Assembly: GCA_021234155.1 (NCBI GenBank)
Contig: JAJEKV010000063.1
Location: 7,398,095 to 7,462,094 of the forward strand
Direction of reading: 5' to 3'
Length of the DNA: 64,000 nt
From: Isoetes taiwanensis
Lineage: Eukaryota > Streptophyta > Lycopodiopsida > Isoetales > Isoetaceae
Of this stretch, positions 1 through 12,329 are shown piece after piece. Position 1 is the first letter of the stretch; each line of letters starts with the position of its first letter. The translations under genes were made by a program, and so were the position numbers. The notes beneath the pieces are model-generated. The model did not search any database, was not told the origin of the DNA, and was given only the letters and a program-made list of their open reading frames with translations.

Positions 1-344
1 ATTGATGAGTATTGTGGCACCGGATGTCAAAGTGGTTGCACCTAGTGTTGGCATGAATGAAGAAGTTTCTCTACTATATTTACATGTTTGTCAAGCATGT
101 AGCAACTTTAGATATTTACCTCTTGCATCACAAGCAAATGCAACTTTTTAAGGAAAACTTGTGACAAAGTTTCATGTAATTTCAGTTGCCATTCCAAATA
201 GTATGTTTCTTCTATTGGGTTTAAATTTCGATTATTGTTAATGCTTGTTCCAGTAACATACTCCAATCAATATGCTTTTGTTGATTCCTTAATTCACATG
301 TAGCTTGTCCAAAAGTTGTATAAGGTAGAGGAAGGTCACCTCTA
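1..344. other. no recognisable feature
   Basis: A+T-rich sequence downstream of the LINE relic that follows. No frame gives a recognisable protein, and no repeat or RNA gene is apparent. Confidence 0.5.
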
Positions 345-2115
345 CTATAAAGAGAAAGTGCTCAATATGGAAAGTCGATGCTTAGAAGACCCAAATATCA
401 TTATTTTGGATTTTCTCAAGTTTACCTTCATCTTGCGAGTCTCACAAAAGGATTTCAAATTATCAAAATGTTTCTGGAGACCATTTGAATTTTCAGAGAT
501 AAGCACAACATCGCCAGCATAAAGCAACAACTGGAAAACATAGTGTTCTAAACAAGAACCTGCATGCCCTCTTACTCTCAACCATTATTCTAACTCATCA
601 ATGTAGAGTTGAAAGAGTGTTGGAGAGAGCAGACAAACTTGTCGGACTCCAATTGTGCTTGAACCTCTGCTGGTACTTGAGCTGACAGTTTTGTAATGAC
701 CTCCTCATATAATCTAGCAACTGCTCCTCTAAGAGAAAAAGGAACCCCAAAATGTTCCATGCATGCATGAAGACCTTCTCGTGGCACTGTATCAAAGGCC
801 TTCTTGGCTTCCTTGCCTGCTCTATAAGCAATCTCAAGATAAGAAAATGATCGAGGGTACTATATTTCTTCCGAAAACCAGCTTAGGCAGCAGCTCTTTT
901 AATTTAGAAAAAGTGTGTCCAACCTTGACTTATGAATCGGAATAACCCTGCATTCCTTCCAAGATTTAGGCAATCCCAACTGAACTACGGCATTTAACTG
1001 CCTGGTAACTACTTGGATGAGTTCCTTACTATTTCGTTTTATCAATTCAATAGAAATGCCATCAAGATCAAATGCTTTACCATTACTAATCTTCTTCAAT
1101 TGGCGATGCACATTTTCACAAGAAAATAAATCTTCTACAACATCTAATATAGGCAAGCAGTCTGAATTCTCAACATAATACAAAGATCTCACCAAACCAA
1201 GTAAAGCATCCAAATCAACTTTGGCCTGATCAGGCTTATGCAATAGGCTTTTCCAAAAAAGCTTAGGTTTTGTTTGAAACAGAGAACCCATCATAGCTTT
1301 TCTTCTTTCAAAGAACAAATGCTTCTTACCTCTAATTAGATTCTTGAACCACTTGGGTTTAAGACGGCAATTCTTTGGAAGGTGAGCACGGGCATCATGA
1401 CATTCTTCATCCCACCAACCATTGCATGATCGTCCAGGAATTCATTTTTTGGTGCATTCAAAAGTGGAGTGAGCTGCACAAAGCAATATGTCAGAAAGCA
1501 AAGCTGATTTCTTTTCTAGCATACTAGTCCGTTTCACGGCCTCAAGAAGCTTACTAACTTTCTTCTTGTAATTTGCATTCAAATTAAAATCTAATTTGAG
1601 TTTAGACACAAAAATATATATTTGTTTTGTTTTTTCCAAAACTAAGTTCAATTCAAAAAGTAAGCCTACATGGTCTGACTCTGTCAAGCATTTCAAATGA
1701 TTTGATGATATTAGATGTTGCTGGGGCCAAAAGGTAATCCACTGTACTCTCACCAAAATGAGAAAAGCATGTAAATCTATCCGATTTTTTGAACCTGCTT
1801 ATAGCATTCAAGATCTTTAGTCCATATGTTGTGCCAAAATCTATCAAAAAGTCACATATGGTATTACTGATCTTATCTATTGATTGCCTTCTGAATGTCT
1901 CATCATCCAAATTCTCAAAAGAGACTGATTGCAATTTTTTACTATGTGCATTAAAATTCCCAACCACAATCACCTCTCCCTTATCCTGTAAATACATCAG
2001 ATCCAAGCTCAAATCATGAAGTAGATTCTTTTTGTCAAACCCGACTTGCTCATATACTTTCATATTTGCCCTTTATTCCAAAATCTGGACCGTACATAGC
2101 GATCCTCGTTTGTGG
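345..2115 (-). pseudogene. degenerate LINE (endonuclease plus reverse transcriptase)
   Basis: This is a non-LTR retrotransposon relic read on the minus strand. The apurinic-type endonuclease comes first (about 2110-1640), with VGNFNAH near 1945, STVDYLLA and SDH near 1670. It is followed by a linker and then reverse transcriptase: GKAFDLDGISIELIK near 1060, PKSWKECRVIPIHKS near 935, a PREGLHACMEHFGVP block near 770, and finally the palm motif. The palm reads YAGD instead of YADD at about 510-521, so a catalytic Asp is lost. The domains lie in at least four frames separated by stops, so the copy is dead. The endonuclease N-terminus is missing and recognisable sequence stops just before the CACTA element. 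No poly(A) is visible at the left end. The linker and palm wording resemble the relics at 43.2 and 62.0 kb more than the L1-like copies at 38.9 and 51.6 kb. Confidence 0.85.
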
Positions 2116-2158
2116 GGTATGCATGTACAAGTTTTTGTATACTGTATATTAAATTTTA

Positions 2159-2178
2159 CACTACAACAGGATAGGGTG
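2159..2178 (+). repeat. CACTA left terminal inverted repeat
   Basis: It begins with CACTA and matches the reverse complement of 12842-12861 with one mismatch in the first 17 bases. Confidence 0.9.
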
Positions 2179-2800
2179 TTCTTCGTCAAGTATAGCGTCC
2201 AAAAAATTGACACTAAATTTCTTTTCAAGAGCCACAAATTGACAAAAAATTGTCACTATATATGTCGTGGTTTGATGTCACACGAGCGTCACTTGTTGTG
2301 TTATTTATTGCGTCATGCCGACATGATACAAGGATGACGCAATAACAATATTAATAGCAATTTTACGTCACATTTGAGGCAAATTTACGTCCATATTATT
2401 GTATACTTGCATCTTACATTACATCACATTAGCATCGATTATAATGTTTAATTGGTGCATCTTCGTGGCATATACGTTGTCCATAAATTGACACCTTTAT
2501 GTGACTATTGTGGCACTTTCATGATACACTTCCATGCTAGTTCATTGCAACATTGCGTTAACTTTATGACCTTTTTGTGACAAAATAATGGCAATATCTA
2601 TACGTTTGTGACATGTCAATTAATATATTTACCATACATCTACATCAATATTGTGACAACCTTTTACAAAAATGAAGCAAATTGTTGTGTCAATTTTGTA
2701 ATACTTTTATGCCTAAATAGTATTGGTTTGATTTTTCTTTTATGACAGGCTTGCATTAATTTTTTTGTCATTCTATGTTTAAACATGATTTTTTCCAATG
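2179..2800. repeat. CACTA left subterminal repeat zone
   Basis: There are many copies, in both orientations, of short motifs such as TTGACAC, TGTCACT, GTGACA and TTTACGTC. In En/Spm elements such arrays are binding sites for TnpA. No coding frame is visible here. The stretch from 2800 to 3017 is A+T-rich 3' flank of the minus-strand gene. Confidence 0.7.
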
Positions 2801-3017
2801 TTCTCATATGAGTTGAAGTAAAAATATTGCTTGTAACTTCAGTTAATAAAAGTCAAATTGAACAAAGATCATTGAAGGAAGTGATTGCATTAAACTTGAT
2901 AAATAGTGTTCCACTCAATAAAAATGTTAATTGCTAACGAAACAAATACTAAGTTTGCATAAGATACATGAAGTTATGCAATACTTCAAGCATTAAAGTA
3001 AAACTAGCTTTGATTCA

Positions 3018-4530
3018 TCATTCTGCATCATCTTCATGAGGAGAGGGACTTTGTTCACGTCCAGTAGCTTCTCGATCTTCATTATCCTATTAAAAAAGTG
3101 TACATGGTCAAAACGTTGCTCAAAAACATGCACTTTCCTCAAATAATGTAATAATAGCTAACTATGAATCCTTAACCAATGGTTGGAGTTTCATTGTTTA
3201 GGACATGAAATTCAATGGAAAAATAATTTTGAACATTATGTTACTCACCCTTTCTTCGTCTTCTTCAAAGTCAAGATAAATAGGTTCTTGCTTCTTTGAA
3301 ACTTCTTCGCCTCTTTCTAACTTTTTCATCTTTTTCTTGAATACAATTCCAGGACTAACTTTTTTTACATAATCACTTGCTTTATGCTGCAAGACAATTG
3401 CATCAAAATAAAATAATACATAAAAATAAATTATCATTCTTCCTACCTTTTGTACTTCATGACCCTTTTCAAGCATTCTTTTCTTCCATGCAGCATAGCC
3501 ACCATCTTCTTTGATTTTTTGCATCAAATCATCAACGGGGAAACTACCCCAATCAGAAAACTACACAAAGATTAAAATAAAAAAGTTACAAAGAGAAATA
3601 ACAATTAAAACGAAGCAGCTTGCATAATAATATGAAACAAAAATAATACTTACAAACTTGGATCTAATAGATGCATCTCCACCAGATCCTGTACGTTGCC
3701 TCCTATTTCGTCTTGCGGCTGCATCCTTCTGACGTTGGTATACTTGACCACATTGCTCAACAAATCTTTCCCAACATTCTTTGCCTACTTTCAATGGACG
3801 ACAATCTTTTCCAGCCCGTACCTTTCTTCGTAAATTATCCCTATATTATGATCAATCAAGTATCAATTACAAAGGGTATCCATTCAAAGGGTGGAAAAAA
3901 GAAAAGAAAAAAAAAAAGAGTAGAGAGAATCACCTGTAGTGTCTCCATCTCTTTGCCAGTAATTTGTTAAGTTCTGCCTCATTTAATCCATGACCAAAAT
4001 TGTCAATTATATACCTTATTGCCCGTTCTCGATGTCGTGCCTTAACTTGACGCCAAGTTTTATCTATCTCGTGGCAATAAGCCTTCATAGCATTTGTTGC
4101 TTGCTCCACGAATTCCTTTCCTGCATCATCAAGATAGGGCATCCCTTTGTAATAATACACCTGTAAAAATACAATAACATCATTTTAGAAAAATAACACA
4201 ATTGGAATCATTTCTAATATATTTAAAGAAGATACTAGAAGAAAGGAAACACATATTAAAAAAAAGAACCATTACGTCAGATTTGGATAATTTTTTGAAC
4301 TGAACACGATAAGATAGTTCGATCTCCTCGGCAGAACGTCCTTCAAGATCATCTTTGTCATCATCAGAAGAATGCACGGAATGAGATGAGTGAATCTGCT
4401 CATCAGAGGATGAATCACTCAAAATAACACGTCCTCTGGTAATGACGTAATCTTTCTTCTTGTTTGCTTTACTGCCTTGTCTTGATGTTTCTCCTTCTCC
4501 TGAGCTACTTGACCTTCTACGCGCTTTCAA
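3018..4530 (-). CDS. CACTA accessory protein (TnpA / plant transposase Ptta-En/Spm-like), multi-exon
   Basis: This is a minus-strand gene inside the CACTA element. Visible exons in order are about 4530-4273 (basic, Ser-rich, with an acidic SDSSSDEQ stretch), 4162-3932 (KTWRQVKARHRERAIRYII; LNKLLAKRWRHYR), 3840-3658 (GKECWERFVEQCGQVYQR, then RRNRRQRTGSGGDASI), 3560-3450 (YAAWKKRMLEKGHEV), 3385-3248 (Lys-rich then acidic) and a last short acidic exon ending at a TGA at 3018-3020. The W-x-x-F-V/K-rich/TGSG layout resembles the PF03004-type domain of plant En/Spm accessory proteins, which bind subterminal motifs and help bring element ends together. The visible exons are open with plausible GT/AG borders, so this gene may be intact. 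The first exon is not certain; 6250-6520 is a candidate. Exon limits are by eye. Confidence 0.65.
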
Positions 4531-4693
4531 TGCCTTCATAGCTTCCTTGCTACAAAACAATATTAAATTAGTTAAGGCAAACAAATTAATAACATGACTA
4601 ACAAGCTTGTCCTAAAAGTTACATGGAAACAAATATCATAACCTATATCTAAGATGGAATGCTCCTGATTGCATGCAGCATTAACAAAGAAAC

Positions 4694-4930
4694 ATTAATA
4701 AAAAAGGTCAAACCTGTTTGGAGAGCATCTGGGCAATCAAAAAGCATCAATAAAAGAGGTCAAAGTGTTTGGAAAGCATATGGGCAAAAACCTTTCAAAA
4801 CAACCACATCTCTGCGTTTATTGCAGCCCAAAACAAAGGTAACTGCTTCTATCCCCCCGCATTTATTGCAGCCCAAAATAGTGCAATTGCAGCCCAAAAA
4901 AAAGGCAATTGCTCTGCTAGCATCCTTTTC
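4694..4930. repeat. short tandem duplications inside the CACTA element
   Basis: A unit of about 50 bp (AGGTCAAA..GTTTGGA.AGCAT.TGGGCAA) occurs twice between 4694 and 4790. It is followed by three copies of TTGCAGCCCAAAA between 4815 and 4900. No coding frame is evident. Confidence 0.65.
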
Positions 4931-5301
4931 TATAAGCAAGAATAAATGACAAAGCATGCAAAGAATGAGAAACAAAGACATTGTGGATCTCTTTGCTATC
5001 AACTTAGGACTGGAGAGGGCAATCTGAAGTTAAACATCATTGATCATGATAAAGACCTACAATAAAAAGTAGTCAAGAAGGATCTCCACTCCTCAACAAG
5101 CTTTAACAAAGAAGCCGCTGAAATAATGCAAGAGGCCGACTTTGAAATAAAAAGCACAGATCCAAGTTTAATAGGGAACCACAAAGAATAGAATAGCCAA
5201 AGAATATTTGATTCAAAAAGCCGCTTTTACATCAATCGGACTTAGCGTAAGAGAATCTTTTGTCCATGAACAACCATGAAGATGGCTACAAGAAAACAAC
5301 C

Positions 5302-5565
5302 CAATATAGGTCCGATACAATTCAAATACAGGTCTGATACAATTCAAAAATGACGATCTGAAACCGCAACTCAAAATTTCAGCAAGAAGGCCACTCTACG
5401 TGAAGATTGCAATAGGCATGGTCTAACTATGAAGATAACCCAATATAGGTCTGATACAATTCAAATACAGGTCGACACAATCCAAATATGAGGATCTTAA
5501 ATTGACAACTCAGAATTTCAGCAAGAAGGCCACTCCATGAAAAGATTGCAATAGGCATGGCTATA
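5302..5565. repeat. tandem duplication, offset about 139 bp
   Basis: The block beginning CAATATAGGTC.GATACAATT at 5302 recurs at 5441. Both copies end in GCAAGAAGGCCACTC followed by GATTGCAATAGGCATGG. The copies differ by scattered substitutions and small indels. The stretch 4930-5300 is otherwise featureless. Confidence 0.75.
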
Positions 5566-5569
5566 GGCT

Positions 5570-5880
5570 CACAATAAAATTCAAGATGCCATCATCCACA
5601 TCAAACTTAGCAATACTTATAGATAGTGAATATAATACACGAGTAGCTGATTTTGGATTGGCTAGGATGACTCCGAAGGGATGATGATCCGACAACAAGA
5701 GTACCGTGTACCCCAGTTTGCATAGTCTGTTGAATATGCTTTGTATGGACAATTAGTGAAAAAACGGATGTTTACAAGCTTTTGGCCCGACATTTTGTGA
5801 TTTGCCTATGCTAGACAACCTGATCGACCAATTGTCCGCTCGAATAGATATTTGGTCACGCCATCGCCCTTGTAAGCAAG
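5570..5880 (+). pseudogene. captured receptor-like protein kinase fragment
   Basis: Conceptual translation across frameshifts gives a catalytic-loop remnant (IIHIKLSN near 5592). The sequence continues as LIDSEYNTRVADFGLARM, which is kinase subdomain VII with the DFG metal-binding motif. After two stops come EYALYGQLVKK and TDVY, corresponding to the APE-like region and subdomain IX of plant receptor-like kinases. A Pro-rich QPDRPIVRS tail near 5820 may correspond to the C-terminal side. The order matches a kinase C-lobe, but much of the activation segment and the rest of subdomains IX-XI are missing. The fragment has several stops and frameshifts and cannot encode a kinase. It lies between the two CACTA genes, on the plus strand and opposite to the accessory gene. 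That is the pattern of host-gene capture by a CACTA element. The donor gene is not in this window. Confidence 0.75.
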
Positions 5881-6249
5881 CAAGTGCTGCTTTTCTTTCA
5901 ACCCTATTTGTTAAATCGAGCCCGGGAATTGAACCTTAAAAGAGCCTATTTATTACAAGATATATCACAATCTTTTTATTACAAGATATAAAGATCGTGA
6001 AAGGTTCCGGGTCTATCCCCTTGGCCTCGCTACATATGTGAAGTCGACAACAAGGTCTATATCACCGCCAAGAAAAGTTTACGAAAAGTTTGGGACCAAA
6101 GAAAGAATGTGGCTTACAATTTGCGGTAAGAAGAAGAGATTTAGGCTAAGACTTTAAGACTTGGAAGAAAAACGAATGCAATATGCAAATGATGCAGTTT
6201 TTTCATGCAACCCAAAGAAATTTAGTGCATTTCAAGATGGACTGACTCC
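5881..6249. other. unassigned CACTA interior
   Basis: There is no recognisable protein or RNA. The near-repeat TTTATTACAAGATAT occurs twice near 5948-5985. This could be more captured host DNA, but nothing identifies it. Confidence 0.4.
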
Positions 6250-6520
6250 GCCCATCGAAGTTAGATCTTGGTTCCAGATCTTCACTAGTTTCCTTCTCCC
6301 TTTGTTTGATTTGTAAACTCTTCGTCACTCTTTTTCTCCATTTCCACAAAGAAATCCTCATAAATTTCTCGAGGCATGTTGGCAAAAAAATTTGCCATTC
6401 TTTTCTCGCTTCGGTTGTTTGCATTATCTTCACCATGGCTATCATTCTCATCCCCGTAACCATTGCTCAGAGCGGGGGCTTTTCCTTTTTTATGTTTGTC
6501 TTGCCGACTTCCAGCCACCG
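6250..6520 (-). CDS. possible 5' exon of the CACTA accessory gene
   Basis: An open minus-strand stretch encodes a hydrophilic, charged sequence (KKGKAPALSNGYGDEND, then FFANMPREIYEDFFVEMEKK). Its charge pattern suits the start of the accessory protein whose other exons lie at 3018-4530. Joining them would need an intron of about 1.7 kb containing the kinase fragment. No domain is recognised. The hydrophobic N-terminal half of the same frame, above 6520, looks like non-coding read-through. Confidence 0.3.
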
Positions 6521-6699
6521 CAGAACGAAAAACCAGGAGCTCAAAATGGAAAGTTTTAGGATAACTAATAATCAAACAATACAAAAAAATACTTTTCCGG
6601 GTGAGCAAAAGAGGCGCAGGATGCAATATGTGTCGAAAGGGAGAGCAGAGAAATGAGAGCAAGAGAGCAACTAAATGTGGATGTGGGATTTGTAAGGCG

Positions 6700-7760
6700 G
6701 GAGATTGAACAACTTTTGCGCCTGTGTTCAATTTCATCTTGCCTTGCATTTCGATTTGTTATTTTGGCAAAGTGTAATTTTCATGATGTATTTTGGCGTT
6801 GTAATTTTCATGATGAATTTAGTTGAAATTTTGGCATTTTTGGACCTTTTGGATTTTGGCCATCTCTCATTTTATATTCTGAACCGCTTGTTTTATCATC
6901 TCTCAATTCTAAATGCAAGCAATTTAAATATCATATTTTAAGTCTTTTTCTCAATCAAGCATTTTAGAATAAAACATGAAAGATGGAATATTTAAGTAGC
7001 CATATTTTGGCATTTTACTTGCCATTAGTTGATATTTTCTCTAGCATGAAATCCTAGTGCTTGCATTTTTACTTGCCATTAGTTGATATTTTCTCAAGCA
7101 TTCCTAGTGCTAGTGTTTTTTTACTTGCCATTAAATTCTCATGTCAATTGAATTGTAAGTACAAGGAGTCATCTATTGCATATCAACGTCTAGAACTTTG
7201 TTTGTGGAATCTGAGTGGATTTTTAATTCAAGAAAACCTTAGGCTATAGAGCGCCGATGTATTGGTAAGAGTTTGTGCGCTAGCATATTCGTGCTTATCT
7301 TTTCATTCAAAAGCTATCTTGCTAATTTGCATGATATACGTCTGTTGTTTTGATAACTTTAACCTTTACCACCTTTTTTGGTACCCTCACAATATAGAAT
7401 GGAATTTTTGCGAATGTACATAATGTTGGTGGGTTTGCTTCAATAACTTTAACCTTTTCAAATTTTAGTTGGTATTTTGGCAATTTTGATTGGAATTTTT
7501 GCATTTCGGTACATTGCGTAGATGCTCATGGTTATCTTCTCATTTTGATAGTTATATTGCATGGTAAGATTGCGTAAAATGGCTAATTTTCATGATGTTC
7601 GTTTGTTACATTTCCATAATAACTCTAACGTTTACCGCTTTTTTTTTTTTTTATCACTTTTGTTGTTATTATTGGCAATTTGGTTGGAATTTTGGCATTT
7701 GGGACACTTGTTGGTACTACTCATGGGTTATCTTCTCATTTTAACAGTTATATTATTGAG
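6700..7760. promoter_or_regulatory. A+T-rich spacer between the divergent CACTA genes
   Basis: This is about 1 kb of T-rich sequence between the minus-strand accessory gene and the plus-strand transposase, so it probably contains both promoters, although no specific box can be assigned. It includes a tandem duplication at about 7011-7130 with the repeated core ACTTGCCATTAGTTGATATT. Confidence 0.4.
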
Positions 7761-10700
7761 ATGAACAATAGCAGTGGTAGCAACACGAGCAGTGCAAGGG
7801 ATTATTTACCAGGTCGAGCATGCTCATCTTCAACTTCATCTTCTTCGTCCCTCCGTCGAAGGCACAGGAAAAGACCTAGAAATAACCCTGTTGAAGCTTT
7901 CTACCGTCATCGCGAAAGTTGTTGGTGCAATACTTGTCGGGGAACTGCTACACGTTCTTATCATGTGCGACAGCAACACGAGGCACGATATGGTATGTGG
8001 CGAAATAGACCCCAACAAAGCGACGAGGAACACCAACTTGAAGGGGAAGCAAATGAGGTACGCTACATATATACCCCTCTAGGCATTTAAATTAATTAGT
8101 TGGCACGCATTTAATCATTTGGAATGTTTAAATACGTGCAGGTTCGTTATGTCACCAAATAAATAGTAGATGCCCATTTATTTACGCCTTGATGAACGTA
8201 AATGTAGTGTTGCAACACAATTCAATCACGCCAAACTTATTTGCAAAGTGTCGTAGAGAGCGTTAAATTGTTTTTATATACATTCTAGTACTTTATTTAT
8301 TGTATTGTTATTACAATCGTGATGTAATAGAAGTTATACAATGTGATGGATATAAAGTTGTATAATGCATTAGAAGTCATACAATTGGTTCAAAATATAT
8401 TGTATGATCCTTAAATTACCACCTAGCATAAAAGCAACTAACATTTACGTGTCCAGTCTTCGAGTGATGAATCATTGGATGGAGTTCAAACATCAAGTTC
8501 AAACAATACTTTCCTTGGTGGGGATGCGATACATGAAACAATTACAAATTATTTTCCGGCAGTTCAACATCCTGAAAATGAGAACAATGGTGACAAGGCT
8601 GAATTCCTGCACAATGAGGCAACAACCCCATTGTTTCCACATGCACGTGTATCTCGTCTTGCTGCATGTTTGCTAATTTTGAACCTCCAACATAAAGTCG
8701 GTTGGAGCAACAACAGTGTTTCTGAGCTTTTCAGGTATGTATATATGCTCTTATAGATTTTTTTTTACAATGTTGCTACTAACAATATTAAAATATGAGA
8801 CATGTACTCTAGTTTGCTAGACAAAATACTACCAGAAGGGCATTGCCTTCCGAAGTCAAGAAGAGAGGCAAGAGAATTGTTGCGAGCATTAGGGCTAGAA
8901 TACAATTGTATACATGCATGCGTGAATGATTGCATACTATTTCGCAACGATTATGCGGGGAACCAATCATGCCCGAAGTGTAATGAGCCACGGTATGAGG
9001 AAGGAAGAAGGTCAAAAGTGGCAAGGAAAACATTGCGCCATATGCCTATAATCCCCCGCTTACGTTATATGTTTCGATCTCCTTCAATTGCCTCTTTTAT
9101 GGATTACCATGCAAAAAATCGGAGCATAGATGGAAAAATGAGGATGCCCGCAGATGGAGAGTCTTGGAAGAATGTCGAAGAAAAGTGGCCACAATTTAAA
9201 ACAGAGCCTCGCAACATTAGGCTTGGGCTAGGGCTTGATGGAATATGTCCATGGGGAACTATGTCATCATCACATAGCGTATGGCCGATAGTTGTTGTAA
9301 ACTACAATATTCCACCATGGATGGCTATCAAACCTGGTCATATCATGTTGACATTGATTGTTCCAGGTATTATGTTATGGTCATATCTTGCTGTATGAAC
9401 ATGTAACAAAGTGGAAAAATGTTTCTTGCAGGAAAATACCAAGTAAAAAATATGGATGTTTACATGGAACCTTTGGTAGAGGAACTAGAAATATTGTGGA
9501 AGGGGATTCACATGTATGACATTGCAAGAGAGCCACATGATTTCACACTACATGGGATGCTATGTTTCACAATTCATGATTATCCAGGCTTTTATGTGGG
9601 ATCAGGCAAGTATATCACCACAAAATTATATAAGCTAAAAATTCTAGTTGCTTGTAAACCATGATCCTAAAATCAAGTGCTTACTTTGTGATGTAACAGG
9701 TCTACAGACAAGTGGAGCATATGGATGTCCCTCATGCGGAACTAGCCTAACATCCTACAGATCCAAACATCTCAAGAAGCAAATTTACATTGGCCACAAA
9801 AAATATCTGCCTGAAGGGCACCATGCACGTGGGCGTGAGGTGACACCCCCACCAAAGCGATGGACAACTAGGGATTGGCTCCATGCATGGAAAGATGCAA
9901 ATCCAAATTTGGATTACTTGGCTAATATTGGAGAAGGCAATAGCATACTCCCCCCTGGTATGAAACGTTTATCTATATTTTATAGATTGGAGTACTGGGT
10001 AGACTTGGAGGTCGTACACTTGCTTGATCCAATGCATATATTCAAAAATATTGCACATTCTTTATGGAAGCATTTAACTGGTGAGTGGGAGATATTAGGA
10101 GCCCGAGAAGACCTTAAAGAAAGAAAAATAAAAAGAGAATATTGGCCAATTGAGAGGGCTGGAAGACTCAAATGGAAAAAGGGTGCTTGGGTGTTAGAGA
10201 AACAACAGCTTGCTACAGTGCATAGGAGAATACAAAATATTCGCACACCGACTGGACATGGTGCTTCTCTACAAAAAGCATTTACAAAAGATGGAAAACT
10301 CAGTGGTCTCAAGACACATGACTGGCATAAGTTTCTGCAGGTATTTTATTATGAGTTTTGTTGCATGACTATTGAAAATATTTTCATGTATTAAACCATT
10401 GTTTGTTGTGGATGTAGCATGTGCTTCCTTGTGCCATTGGAAGCTATCTGACACCAGCTATAAGGAATATTATATATCGTTTAGGCAAATTTGTGAGATG
10501 GGTGTCTTTGAAGGAAATTGATATCTCTGACATTCCAAAGATGGAGGAGGAGGCCATTTTACTATTATGTGATATTGAGAAAGAGTTTCCTACGAGCTTC
10601 TTAGATCTACAAGTATTATATTGTCCTTTCCTTAAATCTTTCTCACTATGCTTCTTTTTCTTATATTATATATAGATCTGATGATATTAATGCAATGATA

Positions 10701-12223
10701 TTATTGGCATAGGTGCACCTATTAATTCATATTCCAAATGAGATCAAATTAGCGTGTCCCCGCTCCCGCACGATGGATGTTCTTTCTCGTTTATATATGA
10801 AAGTGCTCAAGGGGTTTGTCCGCCAAATGGCTAGGGCGAGGAAGGGTGTATAGCGAGGGCCATCTCATACAAGAAACACTTTATTTCCCGAATGATGTGA
10901 CGATTGCATGCAATCCGGATGGCCTTAAAATGTGGGAGGAAAAAAGAGCCCGATGAGATTATATCAGAAGTTCTACAAGGCAAAGGTGTGGAAAGGAATC
11001 TAAATGATGAGATGTTTCGTGCCATAAATACATTTGTCTTGAATAACACAACGAGTCTGCAATCTTGGCGAGACATGTATGAAATTGCAAAGGGAGAAGC
11101 ACGAAGAAATAGCTCACATAGGCATGGTTCAATAATTGAAGAATGCACCTTGCCAGACACAATGAGCAATGATTGGTTATTAGCTCGTATGGATGAAGCA
11201 AGAGATGGTGGACAAACTGTTCCAGATGATGATTATGAGCTTGCCATTGGATGCAATAGAAAGGTATGTAATTTAAATGTTTTTATACAATAAACTATAT
11301 AATTCACTAAAATGCTTTCATATTAGGCGCGATTTCATACATCCATGTGGGCATATGGGCAACACTTTCGTATTAGTAAGGTTGATAAATGGAGAATCAC
11401 ATTTGACTCTGGAATCATGGCACAATTTGAACAAAGGAGTCAAGCAAGCAGTAGGGATCGTAACCCCATTGATGGTGAATTATATTACGTTGGAACCATA
11501 TCAGATATCATTGAGTTAAACTATCGAACCTTTCGCGTAAATGTATTGAAAGCACAGTGGTTCAAGGTTGTGTATAGAGGTCGGGGAAAAACAATTAGGA
11601 CACATGCTTCTGGATTTGTGGAGATTGATTCCACAAAAGTGCTACCCGACATGGACGAGCCATTTGTTTTCCCAAATCAGGTTGAGCAAGTCTTTTTTCA
11701 TCCAAATCACGACAACAATAATTGGTGGATTGTGATACATTCCCACCCTAGGTCGCGTCGTGTGATTGGAATTTCCACATCTGCAAACAATATCGAGCCA
11801 ACATCTGATGACGATGATGGACAATCAAGTCATGTAGCAGAAGATGTCATGTCTGCAGCAGAACATGAACTTGATGTGCTAGATACTGATACTATTGAAG
11901 GTGATGTCACATTTACAGGAGATGGCGAGGAGACAGATAATGAGTTACCTCAAGCATCTTATTTCCATGAAAACATCGATGATGAAGATGCTAGCTTCAT
12001 TTTGCGATCTCCAATGATCTCCCCTCCACGAGAAGAGGTTGGAAATATTGTGCAAATAAGTCACGCTGGCATTGATGATGAGGACTATATTGAAGATGAA
12101 GAACTTTCAAGTATTGATTCACATTTTCATCCACACAGGAGTTTACATCTACATCTGGATGATGATGAGTTAGACGACATTGAGCATGACATCAATGACC
12201 AATCTAATCTTAATGCTTTGTAA
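7761..12223 (+). pseudogene. Tnp2-family CACTA transposase with DUF4218 and DUF4216 regions, broken
   Basis: Exons by eye are 7761-8057, 8457-8734, about 8800-9366, 9432-9605, 9700-10340, 10418-10612, 10713-11263 and 11327-12223. The start at 7761 opens MNNSSGSNTSS. A Cys/His-rich N-terminus (SCWCNTCRG) leads into the Tnp2 core: CPKCNEPRYEEG, MRMPADGESWKNVEEKWP, NIRLGLGLDGICPWG and PPWMAIKPGHIMLTL. Further on are CPSCGTSLTSYRSKHL and HLLDPMHIFKNIAHSLW. DUF4218 begins HVLPCAIG and continues VHLLIHIPNEIKLACP. DUF4216 reads RFHTSMWAYGQHFRISKV and ends with an acidic tail. A TAG and frame changes at about 10849-10940 interrupt DUF4218. The frame join into the third exon also does not fit cleanly. 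Intron 4 has a GC donor (9606-9607). This is the cut-and-paste transposase of the element; this copy is probably inactive. Confidence 0.9.
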
Positions 12224-12329
12224 AAATTGGTTTTAGATATTGAATAGCTTGACATGTTTCTTTCTCTTTGTTGAAATGGATACTAGGATTTTCATCGGAT
12301 AAATAAACCATATACTATGTGATATATGG

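Noticed and set aside
5921-5935. B-box-like GGTTCAATTC on the minus strand, possible tRNA or SINE
   Set aside because: No A box at suitable distance, no cloverleaf and no A-rich tail were found.
6285-6749. 154-residue minus-strand open frame as one protein
   Set aside because: Its first half is hydrophobic, low-information sequence antisense to T-rich spacer; only the part below about 6520 looks like an exon.
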